Below, piece after piece: positions 1 to 8,023 of a DNA stretch of 64,000 nucleotides. The stretch spans positions 358,281 through 422,280 of the forward strand of contig JAFEBH010000009.1 of the NCBI GenBank assembly GCA_018242765.1, given 5' to 3'. Position 1 is the first letter of the stretch. Each line of letters opens with the position of its first letter. Both the position numbers and the translations under genes were made by a program. The notes beneath the pieces were generated by a model, which saw only the letters and a program-made list of their open reading frames with translations, made no database searches and was not told the origin of the DNA. This stretch comes from Nitrospira sp. (GTDB lineage Bacteria; Nitrospirota; Nitrospiria; Nitrospirales; Nitrospiraceae).

Positions 1-58
1 TGGAGTCGATGCAGGTCTCGTCGTAGGTTGAATGGGGATCCAGAAAGTACTTCGTCAA
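1..58 (-). CDS. Possible start of a gene running off the left edge
   Basis: Eleven bases downstream of the cupin stop on the minus strand, a TTG codon at 58 opens a frame with no stop to the window edge (19 residues, containing LDPHSTYDETCIDS). An AAAGG lies directly before the TTG, which is too close for a normal ribosome site. The frame could also be read from a start elsewhere. I do not recognise the product, and 19 residues are too few to call a family. Confidence 0.3.
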   Translation of the reverse strand, partial: MTKYFLDPHSTYDETCIDS

Positions 59-68
59 CCTTTCTTTT

Positions 69-371
69 TTAGTCGTACCCATACAGCCAGTGGGTCGTCG
101 AAGGGGACACATTCTTGACGGAATGACGGACTCCTTTCGGAATAAACACTTCATCGCCCGGCTCGGCGATGATCTCTTTCCCGCCGATCGTCAGCCTGAG
201 CTTCCCGACCATGACGGTCACGAGCTCATTCGTCGCATGGACGAAATTATTCCACTCACGGTCTGGCGGGTCAGTGAACATATCGCAGGAGTAGCCGCGC
301 TGGTTCCAGTCGCGAGCGACCTGGTGGCGGTCGAGCGGCACAGGGAATTTCTGGTGGGTGAGATGGGACAT
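69..371 (-). CDS. Small single-domain cupin protein
   Basis: A 100-residue protein that is almost entirely one cupin_2 barrel. The first cupin motif is degenerate (an HATNELVTVMVGKLRLTIGG stretch, about residues 45-64). The second is clear (PGDEVFIPKGVRHSVKN, about 71-87), with the conserved His that usually ligands a metal. Stand-alone cupins of this size bind small ligands or metal ions, and the substrate cannot be read from sequence. The ATG at 371 is the only good start. A short palindrome sits about 25 bases upstream. The neighbours are degraded toxin-antitoxin genes, which say nothing about its role. Confidence 0.75.
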   Translation of the reverse strand: MSHLTHQKFPVPLDRHQVARDWNQRGYSCDMFTDPPDREWNNFVHATNELVTVMVGKLRLTIGGKEIIAEPGDEVFIPKGVRHSVKNVSPSTTHWLYGYD

Positions 372-395
372 ATAGGGAAAAGTTAAGAGATCTGG

Positions 396-410
396 GTACT
401 TTTCAAGTAC
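396..410. promoter_or_regulatory. Short palindrome upstream of the cupin gene
   Basis: Two perfect 6-base arms (GTACTT / AAGTAC) separated by TTC, 25 bases upstream of the cupin ATG. The size and place suit an operator for a dimeric regulator. No promoter boxes were confidently seen, and arms this short occur by chance. Confidence 0.25.
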
Positions 411-511
411 GGGTGATTGTAACGTGATGAGTGTGGAACGAGAAGGGCAACTCTATGCCCATCGATATTCATGAATTGAGTGCTCAAAGAATGTGTATTC
501 CCGGAGCAGGG

Positions 512-688
512 TCAACGGTACACTTCTTTCCGATCGCTGATCTTTAAGACGAGCACGATGAGTTCTTTACCCTGAATCGTATAGATGATCCGGTAGCTGC
601 CTTCATGGATACAGTAGAGGTCATTCGCTCCGGTGAGCGCTTTGAGTTGGCGTTCCACAGGTGGAGCGAGAAGAACGGAGTAGGCCAT
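512..688 (-). pseudogene. RelE/ParE-type toxin with the middle deleted
   Basis: The reading frame encodes 58 residues. The first 19 (MAYSVLLAPPVERQLKALT) match the N-terminus of RelE/ParE toxins. The last 35 (from DLYCIHEGSYRIIYTIQ to RKEVYR) match their C-terminus. Intact family members have about 80-90 residues, and the helical middle joining these parts is absent here. The deletion is in frame, so a short protein could still be made, but the fold should be broken. The gene starts 6 bases after the antitoxin stop, the normal order for a RelBE pair. I read it as a decayed toxin. Confidence 0.65.
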
Positions 689-694
689 GGTAGG

Positions 695-916
695 TTAGAG
701 GCCAAGATCTTTCAGAATCGCATCGAGCGGCTTTGCCCCTTTCTTTTTGGTTTCAGCAAGCGCGGCTCGGGCATCAGCAAGATCGATCCGATCTCCTAAT
801 TCCTCCAAGAGGCGCAAATCATCGATCGGGACGACCACGGCAATTTCCTTCCCGCGCCGACGGACCATCACACGTTCCTTTCCGTATACCGGACGAATGA
901 GTGCTGAGTAAGTTCT
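695..916 (-). pseudogene. Phd/YefM-type antitoxin lacking its N-terminus
   Basis: From the ATG at 868 the frame gives 57 residues (starting MVRRRGKEIAVVVPIDDLRL) that match the second half of Phd/YefM antitoxins. Family-like sequence continues upstream in frame without a start (YSALIRPVYGKERV) until a TAA at 917-919. The DNA-binding N-terminal strand and helix (the usual ATEARxNF region) are missing. Downstream lies the RelE-like remnant in the usual antitoxin-toxin order. A short antitoxin from 868 is possible, but loss of the N-terminus argues for a remnant. Confidence 0.6.
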
Positions 917-1155
917 TTACAAAGGAGATGACCTTTTGGCCATCATCGAGTAATCCCGCAAACTCCAACTCGAATTGGTTGTCTCCCACGCAGGAGTGGT
1001 TTGAATCCAAAAACAACTAAAGACTCAAATCAACTTGCAGGAAAAAGCTTTCCACTGTATCAATCCTCCATGAAGTGCATTACCCGCTTGCTTTCGCGAG
1101 AGCTGGAGTTGACTACCACAACATAAATCGTGTGGCTCGTAGGTCGGACAGACGG
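917..1155. other. Noncoding spacer with a possible restriction-gene scrap
   Basis: No intact gene. On the minus strand between about 1016 and 895 a frame reads FELEFAGLLDDGQKVISFVK. This resembles the stretch before the nuclease domain in type III restriction subunits and related helicases, where a Phe-rich EF..L....V..FVK pattern is common. It then runs into the truncated antitoxin. With only about 20 similar residues the likeness is suggestive only. The rest shows no feature I can name. Confidence 0.3.
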
Positions 1156-1289
1156 TTAATGATGGTGTGCCAGGATGTCGCAGTAGATGTCGTCCGGATC
1201 GCAGCACTCGGTTTCCAGTTGGATGGTCATGTGCTTGATGTCGAAGCTCATTGTGATGCAGCTCTGGATTAACTGCAGCAACTCAAGCC
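1156..1289 (-). pseudogene. Fragment of a CDF cation-efflux gene (C-terminus), copy 1
   Basis: Minus-strand translation gives ELLQLIQSCITMSFDIKH, then MTIQLETECCDPDDIYCDI, then LAHHH and a TAA stop at 1158-1156. It matches the C-terminal cytoplasmic domain of the intact CDF transporter encoded at 3095-4033 (ELLQLIQHRITTDFGIKH, MTIQLETECCDPDDIHCDL). The end of the tail differs and is shorter. Nothing of the membrane domain precedes it: the HEPN gene stop lies just upstream. It is therefore a duplicated or recombined 3' scrap and not a gene. Confidence 0.8.
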
Positions 1290-1629
1290 TTATGTCTGTG
1301 TATTTCGCAGGTAGGTGTTCAATGCTTGCAGCAGCGGGAGATACGCGGGAAGACGGCGATACACTTCCTTTGCGAGTGTTTCGTCATAGGTATGGGCGGT
1401 ACGGTTCCGATCTTCTAGCATGGCCAGCCATCCCGTCTCGTCATTGATCCAGTTGTTCTTGTAAGCCAACTTGAGGCAGCCTTTCGGAGATTGGCAGTCG
1501 AGCCCTTCCGCCCCGTGCCCGTTCTTGAATCACCTTCCAGGCCAGCTCAAAGCAAAACTCAAACCGTTGGATGGCGGCGTCGCGGTTGAGATCAGTGACA
1601 GGAGCGCTGAGTGCTTCGCTGAGACGCAT
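1290..1629 (-). pseudogene. HEPN-domain partner of the nucleotidyltransferase, frameshifted
   Basis: Starts at ATG 1629, 32 bases after the nucleotidyltransferase stop, as in two-gene HEPN/MNT modules. The first frame reads NRDAAIQRFEFCFELAWKV, the hallmark of HI0074-type HEPN proteins, then goes out of frame at CCCC 1511-1514 (GGGG on the coding strand). Dropping one G restores AEGLDCQSPKGCLKLAYKN and then MLEDRNRTAHTYDETLA, with the R-x4-H active motif, ending at TAA 1292-1290. The restored protein would have about 112 residues, normal for the family. The shift lies in a homopolymer, so it could be a sequencing error, phase variation or real decay. Confidence 0.78.
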
Positions 1630-1660
1630 GATGGCTGGGCGAAGCTATTGAGCCGTATGG

Positions 1661-1969
1661 TCATAAGCGGATTCCATGACGAAGAATCTCTTGTTTGAAT
1701 CGTTCGCTGACGGTGTGGAGATCAACGACGTCGATTTCGTGCAGCGTCGTCAGATCTTCGATCTCGTCACGGAGTGCGGCGAGTCGCTCTGGGGGAAATG
1801 CCGTTTGCCCTGAGATGGCGATATCAATGTCCGCGTGGGGGTTCGTTGTACCTCTGGGCCATGATCCAAACCAGATAACGGTTACATCAGCGCCCAGCAT
1901 GTTTCGGGCAAGCGCAGCAACGTCATTCGCAATTTGCTGAGGTCGAGCCATAAACGATTGGGAATACAT
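1661..1969 (-). CDS. MNT-type nucleotidyltransferase (antitoxin-like)
   Basis: A 102-residue minimal nucleotidyltransferase of the DNA polymerase beta superfamily. The GS motif is at residues 35-36 (WFGSWPRG) and the metal-binding acidic pair is at D47 and D49 (ADIDIAI). The third acidic residue is probably in EIDVVDL near residue 80. In HEPN/MNT pairs such proteins AMPylate or otherwise silence the HEPN RNase. The adjacent downstream gene is the HEPN partner. A second in-frame ATG at 1951 could be the true start. With the HEPN gene frameshifted the module may be inactive. Confidence 0.82.
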   Translation of the reverse strand: MYSQSFMARPQQIANDVAALARNMLGADVTVIWFGSWPRGTTNPHADIDIAISGQTAFPPERLAALRDEIEDLTTLHEIDVVDLHTVSERFKQEILRHGIRL

Positions 1970-2062
1970 GCGCTCAGTGTATCGATTCTGGCCATGATGT
2001 CAACTGAGTTGGATCGGGGGCGGGTAAGCCCAGGGAGTCACATCAGAAAGAAATCAGACCTG

Positions 2063-2165
2063 TTAGTGATGGTACGCGAAGGTCTGGGTTTCATGGTGGC
2101 GCTCAGTCAGTTTCCTGAGATCATAATGGATGTCGTTGGGATCGCAGTAGTAACTTTCGTTGTAG
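2063..2165 (-). pseudogene. Fragment of a CDF cation-efflux gene (C-terminus), copy 2
   Basis: Directly after the esterase stop the minus strand reads ESYYCDPNDIHYDLRKL, then TERHHETQTFAYHH and a TAA at 2065-2063. This is the last part of the intact CDF protein (CCDPDDIHCDLRKL, TEHHHEAHTFAHHH) with about ten substitutions. It has no start and no membrane domain. It covers only the extreme C-terminus, so it overlaps copy 1 only in part. The stretch from its end to the nucleotidyltransferase gene (about 1970-2062) shows no further feature. Confidence 0.78.
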
Positions 2166-3047
2166 TTACCTTTGGTGGTCGAGAAACTTCAGGATAGCGC
2201 CCTCAAGGCTAAAGCCAGGTATGGATTTTGGCCATTCATGACCACCTGTCTCTGAGACCACGACGGTTAATTCCGCTCCACTGGTGCACGTGTGATCCCG
2301 CTTGATCACACCATCGGCCACTCTCTGCTCATTGGGGTTGTCGCAGTCCAACAGCTGTGCCATGCGAGCTTCTGCTTCAAGAAAGGGAAGGGGTGGGGCA
2401 TCCCAGGCTCGCTTCTGTTTGGGTGCGAACGAGGCGTTGAAGGCAACATTGTTGTCGTCATGGGTATGGGTCAGAAAGGCTGAGGTGCCTTGCGGTATGG
2501 CTGGTTGGTCGGCGAACATCGCCGACGAGATCACCACGATGCCCCGTACCTTTGTGTGGAGCGTAGCTAGCCATCGATAAGTGACCATGCCGCCGTTGGA
2601 GTGGCCCATCAGGAAGATACGAGACCGGTCCACTGGTGTATGAGCAGCAATGGCAGCTATGGCTTGGTCAATATAGTTCCCTTCATCGATCTTGGTGGTC
2701 ATGGCATGAGCACAGCAATGCCCTCCGTTCCAGGTACGAAAATTCCTCCCATCGCGATGGGAGGAGCCGTTCATGAACGCGACGGCATAGCCTCGGGTGA
2801 GCAATAGGTCGGCAAAGGCGCTGCTTCGTCGAGCCATAAACTGGGCGCTTCCCCCACCCCCATGAAAGATCAGCACCAATGGTTTCGGTGTGTCCGTGGG
2901 TTGTGCGTGCAAGATGAAGTCACGCTCAACACCGCCGGACGTGACCGTGAGGACGATGCTGGAAGGCAAACGGCCTGCCGCTGATACCTCCGCGATGCTA
3001 GTTGTAAGAGCGAGGAGGCTGATGAGGGCAAGAACTCTTCGCATCAT
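2166..3047 (-). CDS. Secreted esterase of the PHB depolymerase / LpqC family
   Basis: A 293-residue protein with an N-terminal signal peptide (MRRVLALISLLALTTSI, then A-rich cleavage near residue 24). It is an alpha/beta hydrolase. An oxyanion HGGGGSA lies at 62-68, a GHSNGG nucleophile elbow has Ser150, and the likely catalytic His is in ETGGHEWP near 273. Family members (COG3509) hydrolyse short polyesters, feruloyl or acetyl esters in the periplasm or outside the cell. The substrate cannot be assigned. It lies 47 bases downstream of the CDF gene on the same strand, so co-transcription is possible, although function suggests no link. A CDF 3' scrap begins right after its stop. Confidence 0.86.
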   Translation of the reverse strand: MMRRVLALISLLALTTSIAEVSAAGRLPSSIVLTVTSGGVERDFILHAQPTDTPKPLVLIFHGGGGSAQFMARRSSAFADLLLTRGYAVAFMNGSSHRDGRNFRTWNGGHCCAHAMTTKIDEGNYIDQAIAAIAAHTPVDRSRIFLMGHSNGGMVTYRWLATLHTKVRGIVVISSAMFADQPAIPQGTSAFLTHTHDDNNVAFNASFAPKQKRAWDAPPLPFLEAEARMAQLLDCDNPNEQRVADGVIKRDHTCTSGAELTVVVSETGGHEWPKSIPGFSLEGAILKFLDHQR

Positions 3048-3094
3048 GGCCTGCGTTATCCTTCCATACAGCTAGGACCCGAGAGTCGGAAAAT

Positions 3095-4033
3095 TCAGTG
3101 GTGATGCGCGAAGGTGTGGGCTTCGTGGTGGTGCTCGGTCAGTTTCCTGAGATCGCAATGGATGTCGTCGGGATCGCAGCATTCGGTTTCAAGTTGGATC
3201 GTCATGTGTTTGATGCCGAAATCTGTCGTGATACGGTGTTGAATCAGCTGCAGCAACTCCGGCGGGGTGCAATGCTGTTCGATCATGACGTGGCTGGTGA
3301 GCATGATGAGGCGAGGCTCGACCGCCCAGATGTGTAGGTCATGCACGTTCTTGACGCCGGGGATCGCTTCCATGGTGGCAGCCACGTGAGACGCGCTGAT
3401 GCCTGGCGGGGTCGATTCCAGCAGCACCTCCATCGATTCCTTGAAAATCGGCCAGGCTCCCCGGAGGATCGCGCCGACGACCAGCAAGCTCACGAGCGGA
3501 TCGAGAACGGTCCATCCCGTCAGGAGAATCGCGCCGCCGCTGATGATCACGCCGAGCGAGACCCACGCATCTCCCAACATGTGCCAGAACGCACTGCGAA
3601 TATTGAGGTCGTCTTTCGCTCCCTGTTGGAGCAACAGGGCAATGGCGAGGTTGGCGACGAAACTGACCGCCGCGATCACCATAACCCATCCACCGTCGAC
3701 GGGAACCGGTTGCAGGAGTCGCTTGAGGCAGACGATCGCGATACCGAACGCGGTCAATAAAAGGATGAAACTGTTCAGAAAGGCGGCAATGATGCCGGCT
3801 CGGTGGTATCCGAATGTTCGGCTTTCTGATGCGGGTCGTGCCGTGAGGAGATGCGCATAGAGGGCGAGAAAGAGTGATCCTTGATCGACGAGGTTGTGGC
3901 CGGCATCGCCCATGAGGCCGATGCTATTCAGCAGCCAGCCACCGATGAATTCCGCTGCAATAATCACGGCGTTGATGGCTAAGGCCAGTTGGAGTCGTGA
4001 TCGGAGATGGGAGTAAGAGGCAAGTCCCGTCAT
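3095..4033 (-). CDS. Cation diffusion facilitator (Zn/Cd/Co efflux) transporter
   Basis: An inner-membrane antiporter exporting divalent metal ions in exchange for protons. From the ATG at 4033 (312 residues) it shows about six membrane helices, the metal-site motifs DAGHNLVD (D43, H46, D50) and HMLGD in helix 5, then a cytoplasmic C-terminal domain and a His-rich tail (EHHHEAHTFAHHH) likely to bind metal. A TTG at 4069 would add 12 residues and neither start has a good ribosome site. Fragments of the 3' end of a second and third copy lie at 2063-2165 and 1156-1289. The exact metal is not readable. Confidence 0.92.
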   Translation of the reverse strand: MTGLASYSHLRSRLQLALAINAVIIAAEFIGGWLLNSIGLMGDAGHNLVDQGSLFLALYAHLLTARPASESRTFGYHRAGIIAAFLNSFILLLTAFGIAIVCLKRLLQPVPVDGGWVMVIAAVSFVANLAIALLLQQGAKDDLNIRSAFWHMLGDAWVSLGVIISGGAILLTGWTVLDPLVSLLVVGAILRGAWPIFKESMEVLLESTPPGISASHVAATMEAIPGVKNVHDLHIWAVEPRLIMLTSHVMIEQHCTPPELLQLIQHRITTDFGIKHMTIQLETECCDPDDIHCDLRKLTEHHHEAHTFAHHH

Positions 4034-4112
4034 ATGGAACAGTGTCGCATGGGCGACGTAATGCGGCAAGACATGCCAGCGGATTTCTCGGGATTTCTTT
4101 TTCAGCAGTCGA

Positions 4113-4967
4113 CTAACGAACTGACTGGGAAGGAAGACGTTCGCTCAGGACCGGATAGTTGACTTGATCCATCCCGGTGTTGCCGGTTGCGAGATCGGTC
4201 GCAATCACTCGCAGAATGATTCCATTGGGAACTTCATGCAATGACGGGACGAAGAACGGGGCTTCAAAGGTACGGCTGCCTTCGTCATAGAACATTTGTA
4301 GTCGCTCGACGACTCGATCATCAATCAAGACTTCCCCATAGATCCGAATCTTCCGCGAGTCCCAGTCCCCGTGGGGACGAACCAAGGAACCCGATAGCGT
4401 TTTGACTGAGGCATGGAGCTTCACATCATCTCGCGCGATCAAGGCCTCATGTGGCTTGGGTCGTTCGATCTGGACCAGGTACCCATAGAGGTGCAGTATG
4501 ATGCCGTCCTGTATCAGATCCTGTCCGGGGATCAGAAGGAGAGTTGTTCTTGTCTTCTGGATTGTAGCGGGGTAGGCCAATGGTCCTTCGGCGGAGATGT
4601 CTACCACCGTCGGTTTTTGAAGGTACAAGGTGGTCGTGAACGCAGCGGAAGGACGCGTGCTATAGATCGGCTCTTCCATCATGCGGGGCGTGCGCATGAT
4701 TTGATTCTGATCGCCGGCTTCGCCCTGTTGTATGCCGGTTGCCAGAATCTGGCCGGTGGTTACATCGGTGATCGTGATTCGAGCGCCACCAACTTCACGA
4801 CCTAACACCATGGCTCCTTGTGCGACAACCCGCACCAGCACGGTCGTCGGCTGAGGACCGTTGAGCGGAATATTGGGAGGGGTTTGGCTCTGGGCTGGCG
4901 GCGAGAGGCAAACAATCAGGTCGAGCAAGGCGAGCAGTACAATCGGAACGAAGGAAGATCTCGTCAT
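4113..4967 (-). CDS. Exported protein of unknown function
   Basis: 284 residues starting with a clear signal peptide (VLLALLDLIVCLSPPAQSQ, cleavage near residue 28). The mature part alternates short beta-like segments (TTVLVRVVAQGAMVLG, GARITITDVTTGQILATG), suggestive of one or two Ig-like or transthyretin-like beta sandwiches. I see no catalytic motif. Its ATG overlaps the metG stop by four bases (ATGA), so it is probably translated as the last gene of the tmk-holB-metG run. That position looks organisational and does not point to a function. I do not recognise the family. Confidence 0.75.
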   Translation of the reverse strand: MTRSSFVPIVLLALLDLIVCLSPPAQSQTPPNIPLNGPQPTTVLVRVVAQGAMVLGREVGGARITITDVTTGQILATGIQQGEAGDQNQIMRTPRMMEEPIYSTRPSAAFTTTLYLQKPTVVDISAEGPLAYPATIQKTRTTLLLIPGQDLIQDGIILHLYGYLVQIERPKPHEALIARDDVKLHASVKTLSGSLVRPHGDWDSRKIRIYGEVLIDDRVVERLQMFYDEGSRTFEAPFFVPSLHEVPNGIILRVIATDLATGNTGMDQVNYPVLSERLPSQSVR

Positions 4968-6955
4968 TTTACCTTCGTGCCAGGATCCACTTCTTCTTGA
5001 ATGGTGAGCAGTCCTCGCACCTCCGTGTCTCCCGCGGCGAGTACCATGCCTTGGGATTCGATACCCATCAGCTTGGCCGGCTTCAAGTTGGCCACGATGA
5101 CGATCGTTTTCCCGACAAGTGCGTCCGGTTCGTACTTCTTGCCGATGCCGGCCACGATCTGGCGCTGTTCGTCGCCCAGAGATACTTGCAGCTTGATCAA
5201 CTTCTCCGATTTCGGCACCCGCTCAGCTGACAGGACCTTCGCCGTTTTAAGCTGAACTTTCATGAATTCATCGATGGTGATCTGTGGTGAAGCCGGCGGC
5301 GCAGGTGTGGCTGTGGGAGCTGGTGCTGCAGCGGTTGGTTGCGAGGGAACAGATGATTCGGTCACCAGTTTGGCTCCTTGTGTTTTCGAATCGATGCGCG
5401 GGAAAAGGGCACGGCCTTTTCTGAGGGCTGTGCCTGCTTCTAGCCATCCCCAATTCTTTAGTTCCAGTTCATAATTGAAAGAAGGGTTGGTGCTAGACAA
5501 AAAATCAAGTCCTAATTGTATGTGTAACGCTTCTGCTGTCTTAGGAATAAACGGGTAGAGGCTTAAGGCTAGGAGCCGCAGTGTTTCAGCCATGTAATAC
5601 AGCACTGTGTGGAAACGTGGAGTATCGGCTTGGTTTTTGGCGAGTTTCCAAGGGGCGGTCTTGTCGACATACTGGTTGGCTAATTGTACGACGCGCCAAA
5701 TAGCCTCTAGTGCCCGATTGAACTCCAATCGAGGGATGGCCTGGGTGATTTGTTTAGTGAGTAATTCGATACAGGCTTGACATAGCTCTGATTCAAGCTC
5801 GCCCTCCGCTGAGGAAACTCGCGAAGGGATAAGGCCTCCGGCGTTTTTTTCAATTAATGTCAAAGTTCTGCTTAGAAGATTTCCAAGGCCGTTGGCAAGA
5901 TCGCCATTAATTCGACTAATCAGGGCCTCACGGGAAAAATCGCCATCGTGTCCAAACGGAACTTCACGCAGTAGAAAGTAGCGGAAGGCATCCACTCCAA
6001 ATTCATCGATCATCTTATAGGGATCAACGATATTGCCGCGGCTCTTTGACATTTTTTCACCGTTGACCGTCCACCAGCCATGGGCAAAGATGGTCTCGGG
6101 CAATGGTAGGTCCAGCGCCATCAGCATCGTGGACCAATAGACGGCGTGCGTGGTTAGGATGTCCTTTCCGACGAGATGCACGTTTGCTGGCCAGAATCGG
6201 TTGCTTGCTGGGTTTCCTCTTGGGAGGTATTCCAAGGCGGAGATGTAATTCACCAGCGCATCGAACCAAACATAGGTGACGTAGTTCGAGTCGAAGGGGA
6301 GTTCAATGCCCCAGGAAAGCCGCGATTTAGGGCGAGAGATTGAGAGATCGCCAAGCTTCTGAGTTTGGAGAAATCCGAGCACTTCATTGCGGCGTGATTC
6401 CGGGCGAACGAAGTCTGGATGGGCATTGATGTGCTCAATCAAGCGGTCCTGGTACTGTCCCATCCGGAAGAAGTAGTTATGCTCGCTGAGCTTCTCGACA
6501 GGACGTTTGCAGTCTGGACACAGGCCGTCTGCCACATCCTTTTCCGTCCAGAAGCGCTCATCAAACGTGCAATACCAGCCTGAGTAGTCGGCTTTATAAA
6601 TCAGTTGCTTGTCGAATAGTTCTTGAAGGTATCGTTGGACGACGTTCTTATGCTGAGCGTCGGTCGTTCTGATAAACGCGTCGTTGGAGATGTTCAGCTT
6701 CTTCCAGAGGTTCTCAAATTGCGGTGCCAATTTGTCGCAGTGTACTTGCGGATCGATGCCGGCTTTGGCAGCAGCCTGTTGCACTTTCTGCCCATGCTCA
6801 TCGAGTCCGGTGAGAAAGAATACCTCGCGTCCGCGTAGTCGCCAGTAGCGTGCCAGGACGTCAGCTGCAACGGTGGTGTAGGCATGTCCGATATGCGGAA
6901 CATCATTGACGTAGTAAATCGGAGTAGTGATGTAAAACGTGTTGTGGACCGACAT
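4964..6955 (-). CDS. metG: Methionine-tRNA ligase
   Basis: Class I aminoacyl-tRNA synthetase charging tRNA-Met. HIGH is intact near residue 22 and KMSKS near 300 (GEKMSKSRGNIVD). A CPDC pair near residue 150 belongs to the zinc knuckle region. An anticodon-binding helical domain follows. After a Pro/Ala-rich linker (about 545-565) comes the C-terminal EMAP/Trbp-like tRNA-binding OB domain (IDEFMKVQLKTAKVLSAE, GIESQGMVLAA) that dimerises MetG. At about 660 residues it has the full length of the long form. ATG 6955 is preferred over GTG 6961. It follows holB by 36 bases. Confidence 0.97.
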   Translation of the reverse strand: MSVHNTFYITTPIYYVNDVPHIGHAYTTVAADVLARYWRLRGREVFFLTGLDEHGQKVQQAAAKAGIDPQVHCDKLAPQFENLWKKLNISNDAFIRTTDAQHKNVVQRYLQELFDKQLIYKADYSGWYCTFDERFWTEKDVADGLCPDCKRPVEKLSEHNYFFRMGQYQDRLIEHINAHPDFVRPESRRNEVLGFLQTQKLGDLSISRPKSRLSWGIELPFDSNYVTYVWFDALVNYISALEYLPRGNPASNRFWPANVHLVGKDILTTHAVYWSTMLMALDLPLPETIFAHGWWTVNGEKMSKSRGNIVDPYKMIDEFGVDAFRYFLLREVPFGHDGDFSREALISRINGDLANGLGNLLSRTLTLIEKNAGGLIPSRVSSAEGELESELCQACIELLTKQITQAIPRLEFNRALEAIWRVVQLANQYVDKTAPWKLAKNQADTPRFHTVLYYMAETLRLLALSLYPFIPKTAEALHIQLGLDFLSSTNPSFNYELELKNWGWLEAGTALRKGRALFPRIDSKTQGAKLVTESSVPSQPTAAAPAPTATPAPPASPQITIDEFMKVQLKTAKVLSAERVPKSEKLIKLQVSLGDEQRQIVAGIGKKYEPDALVGKTIVIVANLKPAKLMGIESQGMVLAAGDTEVRGLLTIQEEVDPGTKVK

Positions 6956-6991
6956 AACCACGGCAAGATATCAGGTTGGCAGGGTGTTTGA

Positions 6992-8020
6992 CTAGGCCGA
7001 GGCTCCGGCTGGCACAAGCCCGAGCGCTTCGCGCAGGCGAAGAAACGTGGTCTCCAACGCCATTTGGACGTTTAAGTGTCGTGTGGCTTGCTGTGCGTGC
7101 TTTTCAATATCGGTCAAGAGAGTCAGGAGGAGATCAATGTTTGCTCGGTCGGCGAATCGCTCCAAGTGGGGGAGTTGATCGAGGTGAAGGATGTGGTCTC
7201 GATCTCCATGAACAAGGACAAGCACCAGATCTCGAATCCATCGCGTCAGCCAGAGTAAGGTCTCCGCTGCCCGGTCTGACTTGGCCAAGGCTTCCGATGC
7301 AGACAGGATGGCTGTGCTGGAGGTCAATGATTCAGGTTTCACCAACGCCAGGCATTCTTGTTGCCGTGCGCGAACCTCTGCCACGTTTGTGGTGAGCGCC
7401 TCTCCAATACGGCCGTCGGTGAGCAGTGCCAGGAGTCGAGCGTCGTCGGGCGGCAGTTCCCGCTTAAGAATCAGTGCGGCTTCAACCTGCGTCCGGGCCG
7501 GCGAGGCAAACCGAAGCGCTTGGCAGCGTGACCGAATCGTGATGGGGAGTGCGTGGAGCCGGCTGGTGACCAGGAGAAAGAGACTATGACCTGGAGGTTC
7601 CTCCAATGTTTTGAGCAGGGCGTTGGCTGCGCCGATGGTCATTCGATCCGCATCGTCAATCAGGCAGATCTTTTGCTCGCCGATGAGGGGCCGATAGACG
7701 AACTGCTGCTCGAGTTCTCGGATTTGCTCGATCTTGATTTGCGGTGTGGCCGCTTCCGCATCGGGTTCGATGACGAAATAATCGGGATGCGTCTGCGCTG
7801 CAACCTGCAAGCAAGAACGGCATCGGCCACAACTGTCTGGGGTCTCGGTGAGAATCGGGCGATCACAATTCAAAACCTGCGCCAGCCTCACGGCAGTCAT
7901 GCGCTTGCCAATGTGGGCGTCACCGTGAAAGAGGTAGGCATGGGCTAACCTCTTATTGGAGAGACTGGCCTGGAGGAGGGAGATGGATTGTTCGTGGCCG
8001 GTGATATCTGTAAACGGCAT
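6992..8020 (-). CDS. holB: DNA polymerase III delta-prime subunit
   Basis: Clamp-loader subunit that opens the sliding clamp together with delta and gamma/tau. The 342-residue protein has an AAA+ fold with a degenerate P-loop (HGDAHIGKRM, residues 32-41), as expected because delta-prime does not hydrolyse ATP. It carries the zinc module C52, C64, C67, C70 (SCGRCRSC) and the sensor region (NALLKTLEEPP, SRCQALRFA). The C-terminal helical domain is divergent. It starts 3 bases after the tmk stop, the common bacterial tmk-holB order, so the two are co-translated. Confidence 0.93.
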   Translation of the reverse strand: MPFTDITGHEQSISLLQASLSNKRLAHAYLFHGDAHIGKRMTAVRLAQVLNCDRPILTETPDSCGRCRSCLQVAAQTHPDYFVIEPDAEAATPQIKIEQIRELEQQFVYRPLIGEQKICLIDDADRMTIGAANALLKTLEEPPGHSLFLLVTSRLHALPITIRSRCQALRFASPARTQVEAALILKRELPPDDARLLALLTDGRIGEALTTNVAEVRARQQECLALVKPESLTSSTAILSASEALAKSDRAAETLLWLTRWIRDLVLVLVHGDRDHILHLDQLPHLERFADRANIDLLLTLLTDIEKHAQQATRHLNVQMALETTFLRLREALGLVPAGASA

Positions 8021-8023
8021 AGG

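Noticed and set aside
1025..1272. Small open frames overlapping the CDF fragment
   Set aside because: They are antisense or out-of-frame readings of the CDF scrap, with no ribosome site or family pattern.
3098..3860. Plus-strand open frames across the CDF gene
   Set aside because: Antisense to a clear transporter gene; their composition follows from the codons on the other strand.
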